DNA of 9,958 bases from Hyphomicrobiales bacterium. GTDB lineage: Bacteria; Pseudomonadota; Alphaproteobacteria; Rhizobiales; Rhizobiaceae. A program made the position numbers and the translations under genes. The stretch is taken from the NCBI GenBank assembly GCA_015654965.1, contig JAATGD010000007.1:1-9958 (forward strand). The letters run 5' to 3'. The first letter of the stretch is position 1; each line of letters opens with the position of its first letter. The notes under the pieces were generated by a model. It was given only the letters and a program-made list of their open reading frames with translations, searched no databases and was not told the DNA's origin. Positions 1 through 8,485 of this stretch are shown here, one piece after another.

Positions 1-509
1 ATATTCGCCGCCTGGGCAATGACCCTTTTGAGTTTTTCCGGATATCGCATCGCCATATCCAGACCGATAATGCCACCATCCGACCAGCCAACCAGCGTGA
101 CCTTGCCGATATGCAGATAATCGAGCAAGGCGACATAATCATCGGTCATCAGGTCATAGCTGAACGGTCGGCTATCGCGCGTTGAACGCCCATGCCCGCG
201 GCTGTCGGCAACAATGACCATATGGTCCCTGGAAAAATCACGGACCTGATTGGCCCAGATTCCGGCATAGCCCAATCCGCCATGAATGAAGAGAATGGGA
301 TCGCCCTTGCCGTAAACGGCATAAAACATTCTTATGCCGTTTACATTTGCCAGCCCCTCATGAGTGGAAACCGGCATCTCGGGTATGGGCGGCAGAACTT
401 TCCACCGATCCGTCGTATAGGCATGGCCATCCGTCGCCAGAAACAGGCATAAGAGAAAAAGCACCAGAGCAAGGCAGAGTGCAATGATGATTGTTGCGGC
501 CTTTAACAT
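1..509 (-). CDS. Alpha/beta-fold hydrolase, 3' end cut by window edge
   Basis: Start codon ATG at 509-507; 169 complete codons are visible before the window ends, so the C-terminal part is missing. Residues about 4-25 form a very hydrophobic stretch after one Lys, and the GHA-YT sequence near 28-32 could be a signal peptidase site, so the protein is probably exported or membrane-anchored. The mature part shows an alpha/beta hydrolase fold: LFIHGG (73-78, oxyanion-hole HGG), ADSRGHGRS (101-109), and the nucleophile elbow GWSDGG (141-146) with Ser143 as the likely nucleophile. The catalytic acid and His would lie beyond the edge. The substrate cannot be told; esterases, lactonases and related enzymes share this pattern. 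It lies 93 bp after truB on the same strand with only a weak ribosome binding site. In many proteobacteria rpsO follows truB, so this looks like an inserted, functionally unrelated gene. Fold confident, function open. Confidence 0.85.
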   Translation of the reverse strand, partial: MLKAATIIIALCLALVLFLLCLFLATDGHAYTTDRWKVLPPIPEMPVSTHEGLANVNGIRMFYAVYGKGDPILFIHGGLGYAGIWANQVRDFSRDHMVIVADSRGHGRSTRDSRPFSYDLMTDDYVALLDYLHIGKVTLVGWSDGGIIGLDMAMRYPEKLKRVIAQAAN

Positions 510-602
510 GGTGAAAGCTCTGCAAAGGTTTCGGACTTCACCAGTCTAGCCCACACCTATAGTGTGCGAACCTCCAATAATTTGTCGGCTATTGCCTCCG
601 GT
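510..602 (-). other. truB-hydrolase intergenic region
   Basis: This 93-bp gap holds only a weak 5-bp inverted repeat (CACAC at 552-556, GTGTG at 562-566, 5-nt loop). I see no U-tract, so no intrinsic terminator after truB, and no -35/-10 pair with acceptable spacing on the minus strand. The hydrolase may therefore be read through from truB or have a promoter I cannot recognise. Confidence 0.5.
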
Positions 603-1577
603 TCAGACGCTCGTAAAAACGCGCTTGGGCTTGAACTGACCGTGTTCGATATAGCCAATGGCCAAAAGCTTGCCATGGGATGTGACGCAAGCCTCGTCCG
701 CTTCCAAGGGTGCATCGCGCCCGCGCAGGATCACCGGATTGCCCAGACGCACGCGTTGTGCCTGATCATCGGTAAGCGCGACTTGCAGCAGGCAATCAAG
801 CGCTGCTCCCGTGTCGATCACCAGAGCATCAAGCGCTGAAAAATCGCGGCGCGGCGCAGGCTCGACGATATTGCCATCCTCGTCTTTCGGCGGCAGCGGC
901 GGCCATGCCTCTTCGAGTTGCGCCAGCGTCACGAAATCCTCGTCGGTGAAGGGCGCGACCTCGATGCGGCGCAGATCGGAAATATGGCCATAGCAGCCAA
1001 GATCGCGGCCCATATCGCGGGCCAGCGCGCGCACATAGGTGCCCTTGGAGCATTCGACCTCGAATTCGGTGCGATTTTCATCCGGGAAAGCCACGATATC
1101 AAGACTGTCGATCTCGACTTCACGCGCCGGAATTTCGACCGTTTCGCCTTCACGCGCCAGATCATAGGCGCGCTCACCGGCGATCTTGATGGCGGAAAAC
1201 TGCGGCGGCACCTGCGAGATCACCCCGGTATAATTGGGTAGCAGCGCCTCGATATCGGCTCGTGTCGGGCGCTTTTCGGAGGTCTTTGTCGCTTCACCTT
1301 CCAGATCATCGGTCGAGCGTTCCTCGCCCCATGTGACGGTGAAACGATAGACCTTGGTGCCGTCCATGACATAAGGCACGGTCTTGGTGGCTTCGCCCAG
1401 CGCAATCGGCAACATGCCCGATGCCAATGGGTCGAGCGTTCCGGCATGGCCTGCTTTTTCGGCATTATAAAGCCATTTGATCTTGGAGACGGCCTCGGTC
1501 GATCCCATTCCCTTCGGCTTGTCGAAAATGACCCAGCCCGAAACCGGACGACCTTTTTTCTTGCCACGTCTTGCCAT
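603..1577 (-). CDS. truB: tRNA pseudouridine(55) synthase TruB
   Basis: Isomerises U55 to pseudouridine in the T-loop of most tRNAs, in the cytoplasm; the TruB family is also credited with tRNA-chaperone activity. The 324-residue protein has the family's first motif GWVIFDKPKGMGST (14-27) and the catalytic motif GHAGTLDPLASGMLP (43-57) with Asp49 as the catalytic aspartate. The VPPQFSAIKIAGERAYDLAR segment (123-142) and CSKGTYVRALARDMG (176-190) are also typical, and the C-terminal PUA-like region ends near 315. Length fits the family (about 300-325). The ATG at 1577 follows the rbfA stop by 3 bases; a GGAG lies about 11 nt upstream inside the rbfA end, so the pair is probably transcribed together and translationally coupled. 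The basic MARRGKKKGR start is usual for alphaproteobacterial TruB. No damage seen. Confidence 0.97.
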   Translation of the reverse strand: MARRGKKKGRPVSGWVIFDKPKGMGSTEAVSKIKWLYNAEKAGHAGTLDPLASGMLPIALGEATKTVPYVMDGTKVYRFTVTWGEERSTDDLEGEATKTSEKRPTRADIEALLPNYTGVISQVPPQFSAIKIAGERAYDLAREGETVEIPAREVEIDSLDIVAFPDENRTEFEVECSKGTYVRALARDMGRDLGCYGHISDLRRIEVAPFTDEDFVTLAQLEEAWPPLPPKDEDGNIVEPAPRRDFSALDALVIDTGAALDCLLQVALTDDQAQRVRLGNPVILRGRDAPLEADEACVTSHGKLLAIGYIEHGQFKPKRVFTSV

Positions 1578-1580
1578 GCT

Positions 1581-2030
1581 TTATGCGTCTCCATCGCGCG
1601 CGGTTTCATCCGCGTCGTCTTCTTCATCCTGCGGTCCCAGATCGCGTGCCACTTCCGGCGAACGCAGAAGCGCGTCGATCTTTGAAAAATTGTCAAAACT
1701 CGTATCGGCACGGAAACGGAATTCCGGCATATATTTCATCTGGGCGAGGCTTGAGGACACGCGCCCGCGAATGAAGCGTGCATTGGCCGCCAGCGCCTTG
1801 ATTACGGCCTGCACATCCGTGTTGCCCAAAGGCGTGATGAAGCAGGTGGCGATTTTCAGATCCGGCGACATGCGCACTTCGGATACGGAAATAACGGTGC
1901 GCTCCAGCAGATCGTCGCGGATTTCCCCGCGCTGAAGCAATTGCGCCAATGCGTGTCGTACCTGTTCGCCAACGCGAAGCTGACGTTGTGAAAGGCCGCC
2001 TGAGCCTTTCGTGTCATGAGAACGTGCCAT
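1581..2030 (-). CDS. rbfA: 30S ribosome-binding factor A (RbfA)
   Basis: RbfA binds the maturing 30S subunit near helix 1 and the 3' end of 16S rRNA and is needed for late maturation, especially in the cold in E. coli. The 149-residue protein has a single type-II KH-like domain from about residue 15 to 128: QRQLRVGEQVRHALAQLL (15-32), the strand VISVSEVRMSPDLKIATCFI (46-65), and the helix ANARFIRGRVSSSLAQMKYMPEF (82-104). It ends in a disordered acidic tail (about 134-149, rich in Asp and Glu), as is common in alphaproteobacteria. ATG at 2030 is preceded by GGAAGAG with 8-nt spacing. It lies 153 bp downstream of infB, separated by a hairpin terminator, and 3 bases upstream of truB. Order infB-rbfA-truB is the conserved bacterial order. 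Confidence 0.96.
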   Translation of the reverse strand: MARSHDTKGSGGLSQRQLRVGEQVRHALAQLLQRGEIRDDLLERTVISVSEVRMSPDLKIATCFITPLGNTDVQAVIKALAANARFIRGRVSSSLAQMKYMPEFRFRADTSFDNFSKIDALLRSPEVARDLGPQDEEDDADETARDGDA

Positions 2031-2183
2031 TGCCTTGTCTCTTCCGGTTTATATTGTCTGCGCTTCCGATTTGGAGCGAGCGCAGTCATCATGGTCCAGC
2101 CGGGAGTCAGACCCGCAGGACCGATAATGAAAACCCGCCCGCAGATGGTGCGGACGGGTAAAAGCCTGTTCAGCGATTGCCGA
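2031..2183 (-). other. infB-rbfA intergenic region
   Basis: This 153-bp gap contains the terminator at 2129-2159, then about 98 nt of rbfA leader. In the leader there are two further weak inverted repeats (CGGG/CCCG at about 2100-2115, and GCGCT/AGCGC around 2057-2080). I find no convincing minus-strand promoter: the best -10-like TATAAA, about 20 nt before the rbfA start, has no partner at -35. If the terminator is efficient, a promoter for rbfA-truB must lie here unseen. Confidence 0.5.
2129..2159 (-). terminator. Intrinsic terminator between infB and rbfA
   Basis: Read on the minus strand, ACCCGTCCGC (2159-2150) pairs with GCGGGCGGGT (2142-2133) around the 7-nt loop ACCATCT. This gives a 10-bp stem with one G-U wobble, followed by TTTC, so with the last stem base a short U-run. 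On the plus strand the same site has a C-A mismatch and no U-run, which shows it is meant for minus-strand transcripts. It begins 24 nt after the infB stop. The U-run is short, so termination may be partial, which would lower but not abolish read-through into rbfA-truB. Confidence 0.72.
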
Positions 2184-5133
<2,950 letters not shown>

Positions 5134-5144
<11 letters not shown>

Positions 5145-5160
5145 TACGTTCCGTTTCCTT
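5134..5160 (-). promoter_or_regulatory. infB ribosome binding site that fixes the start
   Basis: On the minus strand AAGGAA (about 5160-5155) lies 10 nt before ATG 5144. The alternative in-frame ATG at 5195 has no purine-rich site before it and overlaps the arm of the inverted repeat at 5183-5223. Confidence 0.6.
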
Positions 5161-5276
5161 CGCGGCTCCGGCCGCCTTACCCGAGCATTATCCAACGCGA
5201 TCCTATCGGATTGGATAATGCTCCAGTCATCTCTTCAATGCATAATCATAGCTTAAAGCCTCTATACAATTATGCC
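5145..5276 (-). other. ylxR-infB intergenic region
   Basis: This 132-bp gap holds the inverted repeat at 5183-5223 and the infB ribosome binding site. The part next to ylxR (5224-5276) is AT-rich compared with its surroundings and contains TATAGA- and CATAAT-like hexamers on the minus strand, but I find no -35 with correct spacing and do not call a promoter. Confidence 0.45.
5183..5223. repeat. 41-nt inverted repeat between ylxR and infB
   Basis: Arms GAGCATTATCCAA (5183-5195) and TTGGATAATGCTC (5211-5223) are perfect 13-bp complements. Inside, after a 2x2 mismatch, CGAT (5198-5201) pairs with ATCG (5205-5208) around a 3-nt loop. No U-run follows on either strand, so it is not a classical terminator. 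It lies 38 nt upstream of the infB start in the presumed transcript. It could be a dispersed intergenic palindrome of the kind common in Rhizobiales, an RNase III or stability element, or a regulator site. Confidence 0.85.
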
Positions 5277-5912
5277 CTAATCCGAATTCGCGGCACTTTC
5301 GCCGCGATAGCGATGCAACAGCAGCGCTCTTTGAATGAACCCGGCTGCGGCTTTTCCGCCCAGCACGGCTGCATGTATCACATTTCCACCCCCAAATGCC
5401 AAATCCATTTCTTCTCCCGAAAAAAGAGAGAAGGAAGGGATATCGGGGCCTTCCATATGCACGACTGCGCGACGCGCCTGATCGTGCTTGCGAACACCGT
5501 CGGCTGCCGCCTCTTTGGCGTGGAGCACCATGGCCGCAGCCCCGGTACGGATCGCCTGATCCACCTTTGCCGAACCCGACACCACGGCGCCCGCCTTGCG
5601 CGCCAAAGCCAGACTGCCCAGTGCGGATTTCGTCAGCAGCCGGTCGACCAGCGCGCCAAGATCCGCCTCTGCCGTCACACTGTCTTTCAAAGCCCGCGCA
5701 AAAAGCTTGCGCCTGACTGCCTCATCCACCAGACGGCGCTCGGCTTTCACCCAGCAGCCCCTGCCCGGCAGGTTTCTTTTCAGGTCAGGCACCACAGAAC
5801 CATCCGGCCCCGCCACAAAACGGATCATATCCTCGGCAGCGCCGCTTTCGCGTGAAACGATACAGCTTCTATCGTTCATATCCAATCCCACGCGCCGTTC
5901 CGCTTTCGCCAT
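5277..5912 (-). CDS. ylxR: YlxR (DUF448) RNA-binding protein fused to an L7Ae-like domain
   Basis: A 211-residue predicted RNA-binding protein of the nusA-infB cluster; its exact role is not settled. Residues about 12-85 form the YlxR/DUF448 domain: RSCIVSRESG (15-24), IRFVAGPDG (30-38), and the signature PGRGCWV (49-55) followed by the helix RRLVDEAVRRKLFARALK (59-76). Residues about 92-190 resemble the L7Ae/L30e/S12e fold (LGSLALARKAGAVVSGSAKV, 98-117, and MVLHAKEAAADG, 128-139). In Bacillus these are two separate neighbouring genes, ylxR and ylxQ; alphaproteobacteria often carry the fusion. Two starts are possible: ATG 5912 (GGAA very close, 3-4 nt) or ATG 5879 (GGGA 6 nt upstream, giving 200 residues that begin MNDRSCIVSR). 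The longer one is listed, but the shorter start is quite plausible. Confidence 0.9.
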   Translation of the reverse strand: MAKAERRVGLDMNDRSCIVSRESGAAEDMIRFVAGPDGSVVPDLKRNLPGRGCWVKAERRLVDEAVRRKLFARALKDSVTAEADLGALVDRLLTKSALGSLALARKAGAVVSGSAKVDQAIRTGAAAMVLHAKEAAADGVRKHDQARRAVVHMEGPDIPSFSLFSGEEMDLAFGGGNVIHAAVLGGKAAAGFIQRALLLHRYRGESAANSD

Positions 5913-5932
5913 ATTTCCATTTTCTAAATCGT

Positions 5933-5960
5933 ATGCGGCCTAGCAGAGCCATGGCCGCAT
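5933..5960. repeat. Inverted repeat just upstream of ylxR
   Basis: ATGCGGCC (5933-5940) and GGCCGCAT (5953-5960) are perfect 8-bp complements separated by 12 nt. In the transcript the hairpin ends about 20 nt before the ylxR start, close to its ribosome binding site, with ACGATTTAG following rather than a U-run. It may modulate ylxR translation or be a processing site. Confidence 0.7.
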
Positions 5961-5997
5961 AACAACATCTATCTGACAATCAGGCCAGAAGCCTTCA

Positions 5998-6025
5998 GTT
6001 TACGCCTCGTCAATGAGGCGTAAAC
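5998..6025. repeat. Perfect 11-bp hairpin downstream of nusA
   Basis: GTTTACGCCTC (5998-6008) and GAGGCGTAAAC (6015-6025) pair perfectly around a 6-nt loop. It begins 29 nt after the nusA stop in the transcript. There is no U-run after it on the minus strand, so it is not a standard intrinsic terminator; a 3'-end stabiliser, RNase III site or weak terminator are possible. Confidence 0.8.
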
Positions 6026-6054
6026 ATGTTTGCTCAAGCCGCCCGCTCATCCGC

Positions 6055-7662
6055 TCAGGAAGCGACTTCTTCGCTCGCCTCTTCAGCTTGCGCCTCGTCC
6101 TGCGCCGCCAGATCTTCCTCGGTGATCCAGCCCGCTTTCAGGCGCGCTGCAATCACCATCTGCTCGGCATCAACCCGCGAGACATCAAACGGCGTCAGGA
6201 TACCGGCATGATTGATGGTGTCGCCATCCTTGCGCTCACGCCAGCCGACCAGATCGTCAACCGCATAGCCCGCAAAATCCTCGACGGACTTCACACCGTC
6301 CTCACCAATCGCAACCAGCATGGCGGAGGTCAGGCCCGGAATCTCGCGCAGATCGTCCTCGACACCCAGTTCCTTGCGGCGCGCATCCAGTTCGCCTTCG
6401 ATGCGCTCCAGATATTCGCGTGCGCGGTCCTGAATTTCGCCAGCCGTATCGTCATCGAAACCGTCGATGGAAGCGATTTCACCCGGCTCAACGTAAGCCA
6501 GTTCCTCGATGGAGGCGAAACCTTCGGAGGCCAGAACCTGACCGACCATCTCGTCAACATCAAGCGCTTCCATGAAGAGGTTCGAGCGCTCGGTGAATTC
6601 CTTCTGGCGGCGCTCGGATTCCTCGTCTTCGGTGAGGATGTCGATATCCCAGCCGGTCAATTGCGAGGCAAGGCGAACATTCTGTCCGCGACGACCGATT
6701 GCAAGAGATAACTGGTCATTGGGGACCACAACTTCAATACGCTCGGCGTCTTCATCGAGAACGACCTTGGCAACTTCAGCCGGTTGCAGCGCGTTGACGA
6801 TGAAGGAAGCAGCGTCCGGCGACCATGGAATGATGTCGATCTTTTCGCCCTGTAATTCGCCGACAACTGCCTGAACGCGGGAGCCGCGCATACCCACACA
6901 GGCACCGACCGGATCAATCGACGCGTCACGCGAGACAACGGCGATCTTGGCGCGCGAACCCGGATCACGGGCCACCGACTTGATCTCGATGATGCCGTCA
7001 TAAATTTCCGGCACTTCCATGGTGAAGAGTTTCGCCATGAAAGACGGATGGGTGCGAGAGAGGAAAATCTGCGGTCCGCGCTGTTCGCGACGCACATCGT
7101 AAACATAGGCGCGGATACGGTCGCCATAGCGGAAAGATTCACGCGGGATCAGCTCGTCACGGCGCACGATAGCTTCGCCACGGCCCAGATCGACGATCAC
7201 ATTGCCATATTCGACGCGCTTGACGCTGCCATTGACGATTTCGCCAACGCGGTCCTTGTATTCGTCATACTGGTGGTCGCGCTCGGCTTCGCGCACTTTC
7301 TGCACGATGACCTGCTTGGCGGACTGGGCTGCGATGCGACCAAATTCCATCGGCGGCAGCTGGTCGGCAATGAAATCGCCGATCTGCGCATCGGGATTGC
7401 GCTCGCGTGCCGTGAACAGCGAAATCTGCGTGGCATAGTCCTCAACCGTTTCTACCACTTCGAGCAGACGCTGAAGCTTGATCTCGCCGGACTTTGCGTT
7501 GATGTCGGCGCGGATGTTGCTTTCCTGGCCATAACGCGAACGCGCCGCCTTCTGGATCGCATCGGCCATGGCCGCAAGAACGATCACGCGGTCAATCGAC
7601 TTCTCGCGTGCGACCGCATCGGCGATCTGCAGAAGTTCCAGCCTGTTAGCACTGACTGCCAT
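6055..7662 (-). CDS. nusA: Transcription termination/antitermination protein NusA
   Basis: Binds RNA polymerase and nascent RNA; enhances pausing and hairpin-dependent termination and takes part in antitermination. The 535-residue protein shows all expected parts: N-terminal polymerase-binding domain (1-125), S1 domain (about 136-205, with VNGSVKRVEYGNVIVDLGRG at 143-162), KH1 (GMRG loop at 257-260), and KH2 (AIGRRGQNVRLASQLTGWDI at 321-340). Two helix-hairpin-helix-type C-terminal repeats (about 365-425 and 435-515) follow, including IPGLTSAMLVAIGEDGV (441-457), then an acidic tail. Such C-terminal repeats also occur in E. coli but not in Bacillus NusA. ATG at 7662 has a perfect AAGGAG (7669-7674) 6 nt upstream. 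It lies 53 bp after rimP. A 12-codon ORF with its own AAGGAG overlaps its start and may affect initiation. Confidence 0.98.
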   Translation of the reverse strand: MAVSANRLELLQIADAVAREKSIDRVIVLAAMADAIQKAARSRYGQESNIRADINAKSGEIKLQRLLEVVETVEDYATQISLFTARERNPDAQIGDFIADQLPPMEFGRIAAQSAKQVIVQKVREAERDHQYDEYKDRVGEIVNGSVKRVEYGNVIVDLGRGEAIVRRDELIPRESFRYGDRIRAYVYDVRREQRGPQIFLSRTHPSFMAKLFTMEVPEIYDGIIEIKSVARDPGSRAKIAVVSRDASIDPVGACVGMRGSRVQAVVGELQGEKIDIIPWSPDAASFIVNALQPAEVAKVVLDEDAERIEVVVPNDQLSLAIGRRGQNVRLASQLTGWDIDILTEDEESERRQKEFTERSNLFMEALDVDEMVGQVLASEGFASIEELAYVEPGEIASIDGFDDDTAGEIQDRAREYLERIEGELDARRKELGVEDDLREIPGLTSAMLVAIGEDGVKSVEDFAGYAVDDLVGWRERKDGDTINHAGILTPFDVSRVDAEQMVIAARLKAGWITEEDLAAQDEAQAEEASEEVAS

Positions 7663-7684
7663 GGGTCTCTCCTTGGTGTCGCAT
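7646..7684 (-). CDS. Possible 12-codon ORF overlapping the nusA start
   Basis: ATG at 7684 opens MRHQGETHGSQC followed by TAA (7648-7646). It has a perfect AAGGAG at 7692-7697 with 7-nt spacing, as good as that of nusA itself. It runs through the nusA ribosome binding site and start codon in another frame and stops 14 nt inside nusA. No known peptide is recognised. It may couple or compete with nusA initiation, or it may be chance: a duplicated Shine-Dalgarno followed by an ATG. Only conservation or ribosome profiling can decide. Confidence 0.25.
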   Translation of the reverse strand: MRHQGETHGSQC

Positions 7685-7704
7685 CCGGCTTCTCCTTGCG
7701 CCGG
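7685..7704 (-). promoter_or_regulatory. Small hairpin with AAGGAG in its loop, before nusA
   Basis: In the minus-strand transcript CCGGC (7704-7700) pairs with GCCGG (7689-7685), leaving the loop GCAAGGAGAA, which displays the first of two AAGGAG sequences upstream of nusA. The stem is only 5 bp, though all G-C. Confidence 0.4.
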
Positions 7705-7715
7705 TTGCCTGAATT

Positions 7716-8363
7716 CTATTTCTTGTCCGCGGCGTCCTCGGCCACATCCTGATCAGCATCATCGCCCAGATCGTCATCGGGGATGCGGCCTTCGCGCAGG
7801 GCCTTGTCCTTGCGCAGCGCATCACGAATGAGATCGTCGGTCAGAACCAGCCGCGCATCCGCAATCAGATCAAACGGAATGCGCACCACCGGCTCATTGC
7901 CATAGGCAATCTGATCGCTTTCCAGCGTCACCGATTGCGCATCACCCAAAATGATGCGGCCCCGGAACTTCTTGCGGCCCTCATGCACAATTGCCGTCTC
8001 GACACGTGCAATATGACCGGACCAGTCGGAAAAATCCGATTTGCGCACCATGGGACGATCAATACCGGGCGAGGAAATCTCAAGGTGATATTTGCCGCTG
8101 ACCGGATCTTCCACGTCGAGAACAGGCGCCACCGTGCGGCTGAGCAACTCGCAATCCTCGACCGTCATGGTGCCATCGGGACGTTCCGCCATGATCTGCA
8201 AGGTCTGCCCATTGAGGCCGGAAAGACGCACACGCACCAAACGAAACCCGAGCGTATTGATGACGGGTTCAACGATGCCTGCAATTTTTGCATCGATACC
8301 CGCCTCACGGATGATCCGTTCATCTGCCGCCAGTGCTGCGTTGTCGTTGATCTGCTCAGTCAA
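7716..8363 (-). CDS. rimP: Ribosome maturation factor RimP
   Basis: Cytoplasmic factor for 30S maturation, acting early on the S12/central pseudoknot region in E. coli. The 215-residue protein has an N-terminal alpha/beta domain (about 20-105) ending in the family signature YHLEISSPGIDRPM (92-105). An SH3-like domain (about 108-175) follows, then a basic helix (DALRKDKALREGR, 181-193) and an acidic tail (196-213) absent from the 150-residue E. coli protein but usual in alphaproteobacteria. The start must be TTG at 8363: the frame has a TGA at 8376-8378 and no ATG or GTG near the conserved N-terminus. GAGG lies 10 nt upstream. First gene of the rimP-nusA-ylxR-infB unit; preceded by a terminator and a candidate promoter. 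No tRNA gene precedes it, unlike metY in E. coli. Confidence 0.96.
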   Translation of the reverse strand: MTEQINDNAALAADERIIREAGIDAKIAGIVEPVINTLGFRLVRVRLSGLNGQTLQIMAERPDGTMTVEDCELLSRTVAPVLDVEDPVSGKYHLEISSPGIDRPMVRKSDFSDWSGHIARVETAIVHEGRKKFRGRIILGDAQSVTLESDQIAYGNEPVVRIPFDLIADARLVLTDDLIRDALRKDKALREGRIPDDDLGDDADQDVAEDAADKK

Positions 8364-8397
8364 GCCGATAAAACCTCATTTTACGAGCCGTAAGTAA

Positions 8398-8434
8398 CAA
8401 AAAAGAGCGGGACCGGACGGACCCACTCTTGTTC
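8398..8434 (-). terminator. Strong intrinsic terminator after trmB, in the rimP leader
   Basis: On the minus strand AAGAGTGGG (8430-8422) pairs with CCCGCTCTT (8411-8403), a 9-bp stem with one U-G wobble, and the run TTTTTTGTT follows (six T at 8404-8399). The loop can form additional CC-GG pairs. On the plus strand the wobble becomes a C-A mismatch and the U-run is absent, so it serves minus-strand transcripts. It ends the metK-trmB unit 84 nt after the trmB stop and lies only about 35 nt before the rimP start. Confidence 0.9.
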
Positions 8435-8456
8435 AAACGACCAAGAATTTGACACT

Positions 8457-8485
8457 TATATACCAGCACAAGCCGATTTTTACAA
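8457..8485 (-). promoter_or_regulatory. Candidate sigma-70-type promoter for the rimP-nusA operon
   Basis: Minus strand: TTGTAA (8485-8480), exactly 17 nt, then TATATA (8462-8457), each matching the consensus at 4 of 6 positions; shifting two bases gives TATAAG (5 of 6) at 19-nt spacing. Transcription would start near 8450, giving a leader of about 87 nt that includes the terminator hairpin. There is not enough room between the terminator and the TTG start for a promoter that would keep the GAGG ribosome binding site. Confidence 0.45.

Larger units (their letters stand above)
5913..6054 (-). other. nusA-ylxR intergenic region
   Basis: This 142-bp gap carries two perfect hairpins (5998-6025 and 5933-5960). 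A TTGTCA -35-like hexamer lies between them on the minus strand, but no -10 follows at 16-18 nt, so no promoter is called. There is also a 10-bp palindrome AAACATGTTT at 6022-6031 that overlaps the first hairpin arm. Confidence 0.5.

Noticed and set aside
552..566. CACAC/GTGTG hairpin as a truB terminator
   Set aside because: Only a 5-bp stem and no U-run.
5145..5195. 17-residue N-terminal extension of IF2 from ATG 5195
   Set aside because: The start lies in an inverted-repeat arm with no ribosome binding site; the ATG at 5144 has AAGGAA and matches the usual N-terminus.
5960..5985. TTGTCA as a -35 box for ylxR-infB
   Set aside because: No -10-like hexamer follows at 16-18 nt; the nearest (TATGCG) is only about 12 nt away.
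7048..7752. 234-codon plus-strand open frame opposite nusA
   Set aside because: Codon-aligned antisense of nusA, explained by codon bias.
8377..8383. TAAAAT as a -10 box just before rimP
   Set aside because: No acceptable -35, and the start site would remove the GAGG ribosome binding site.
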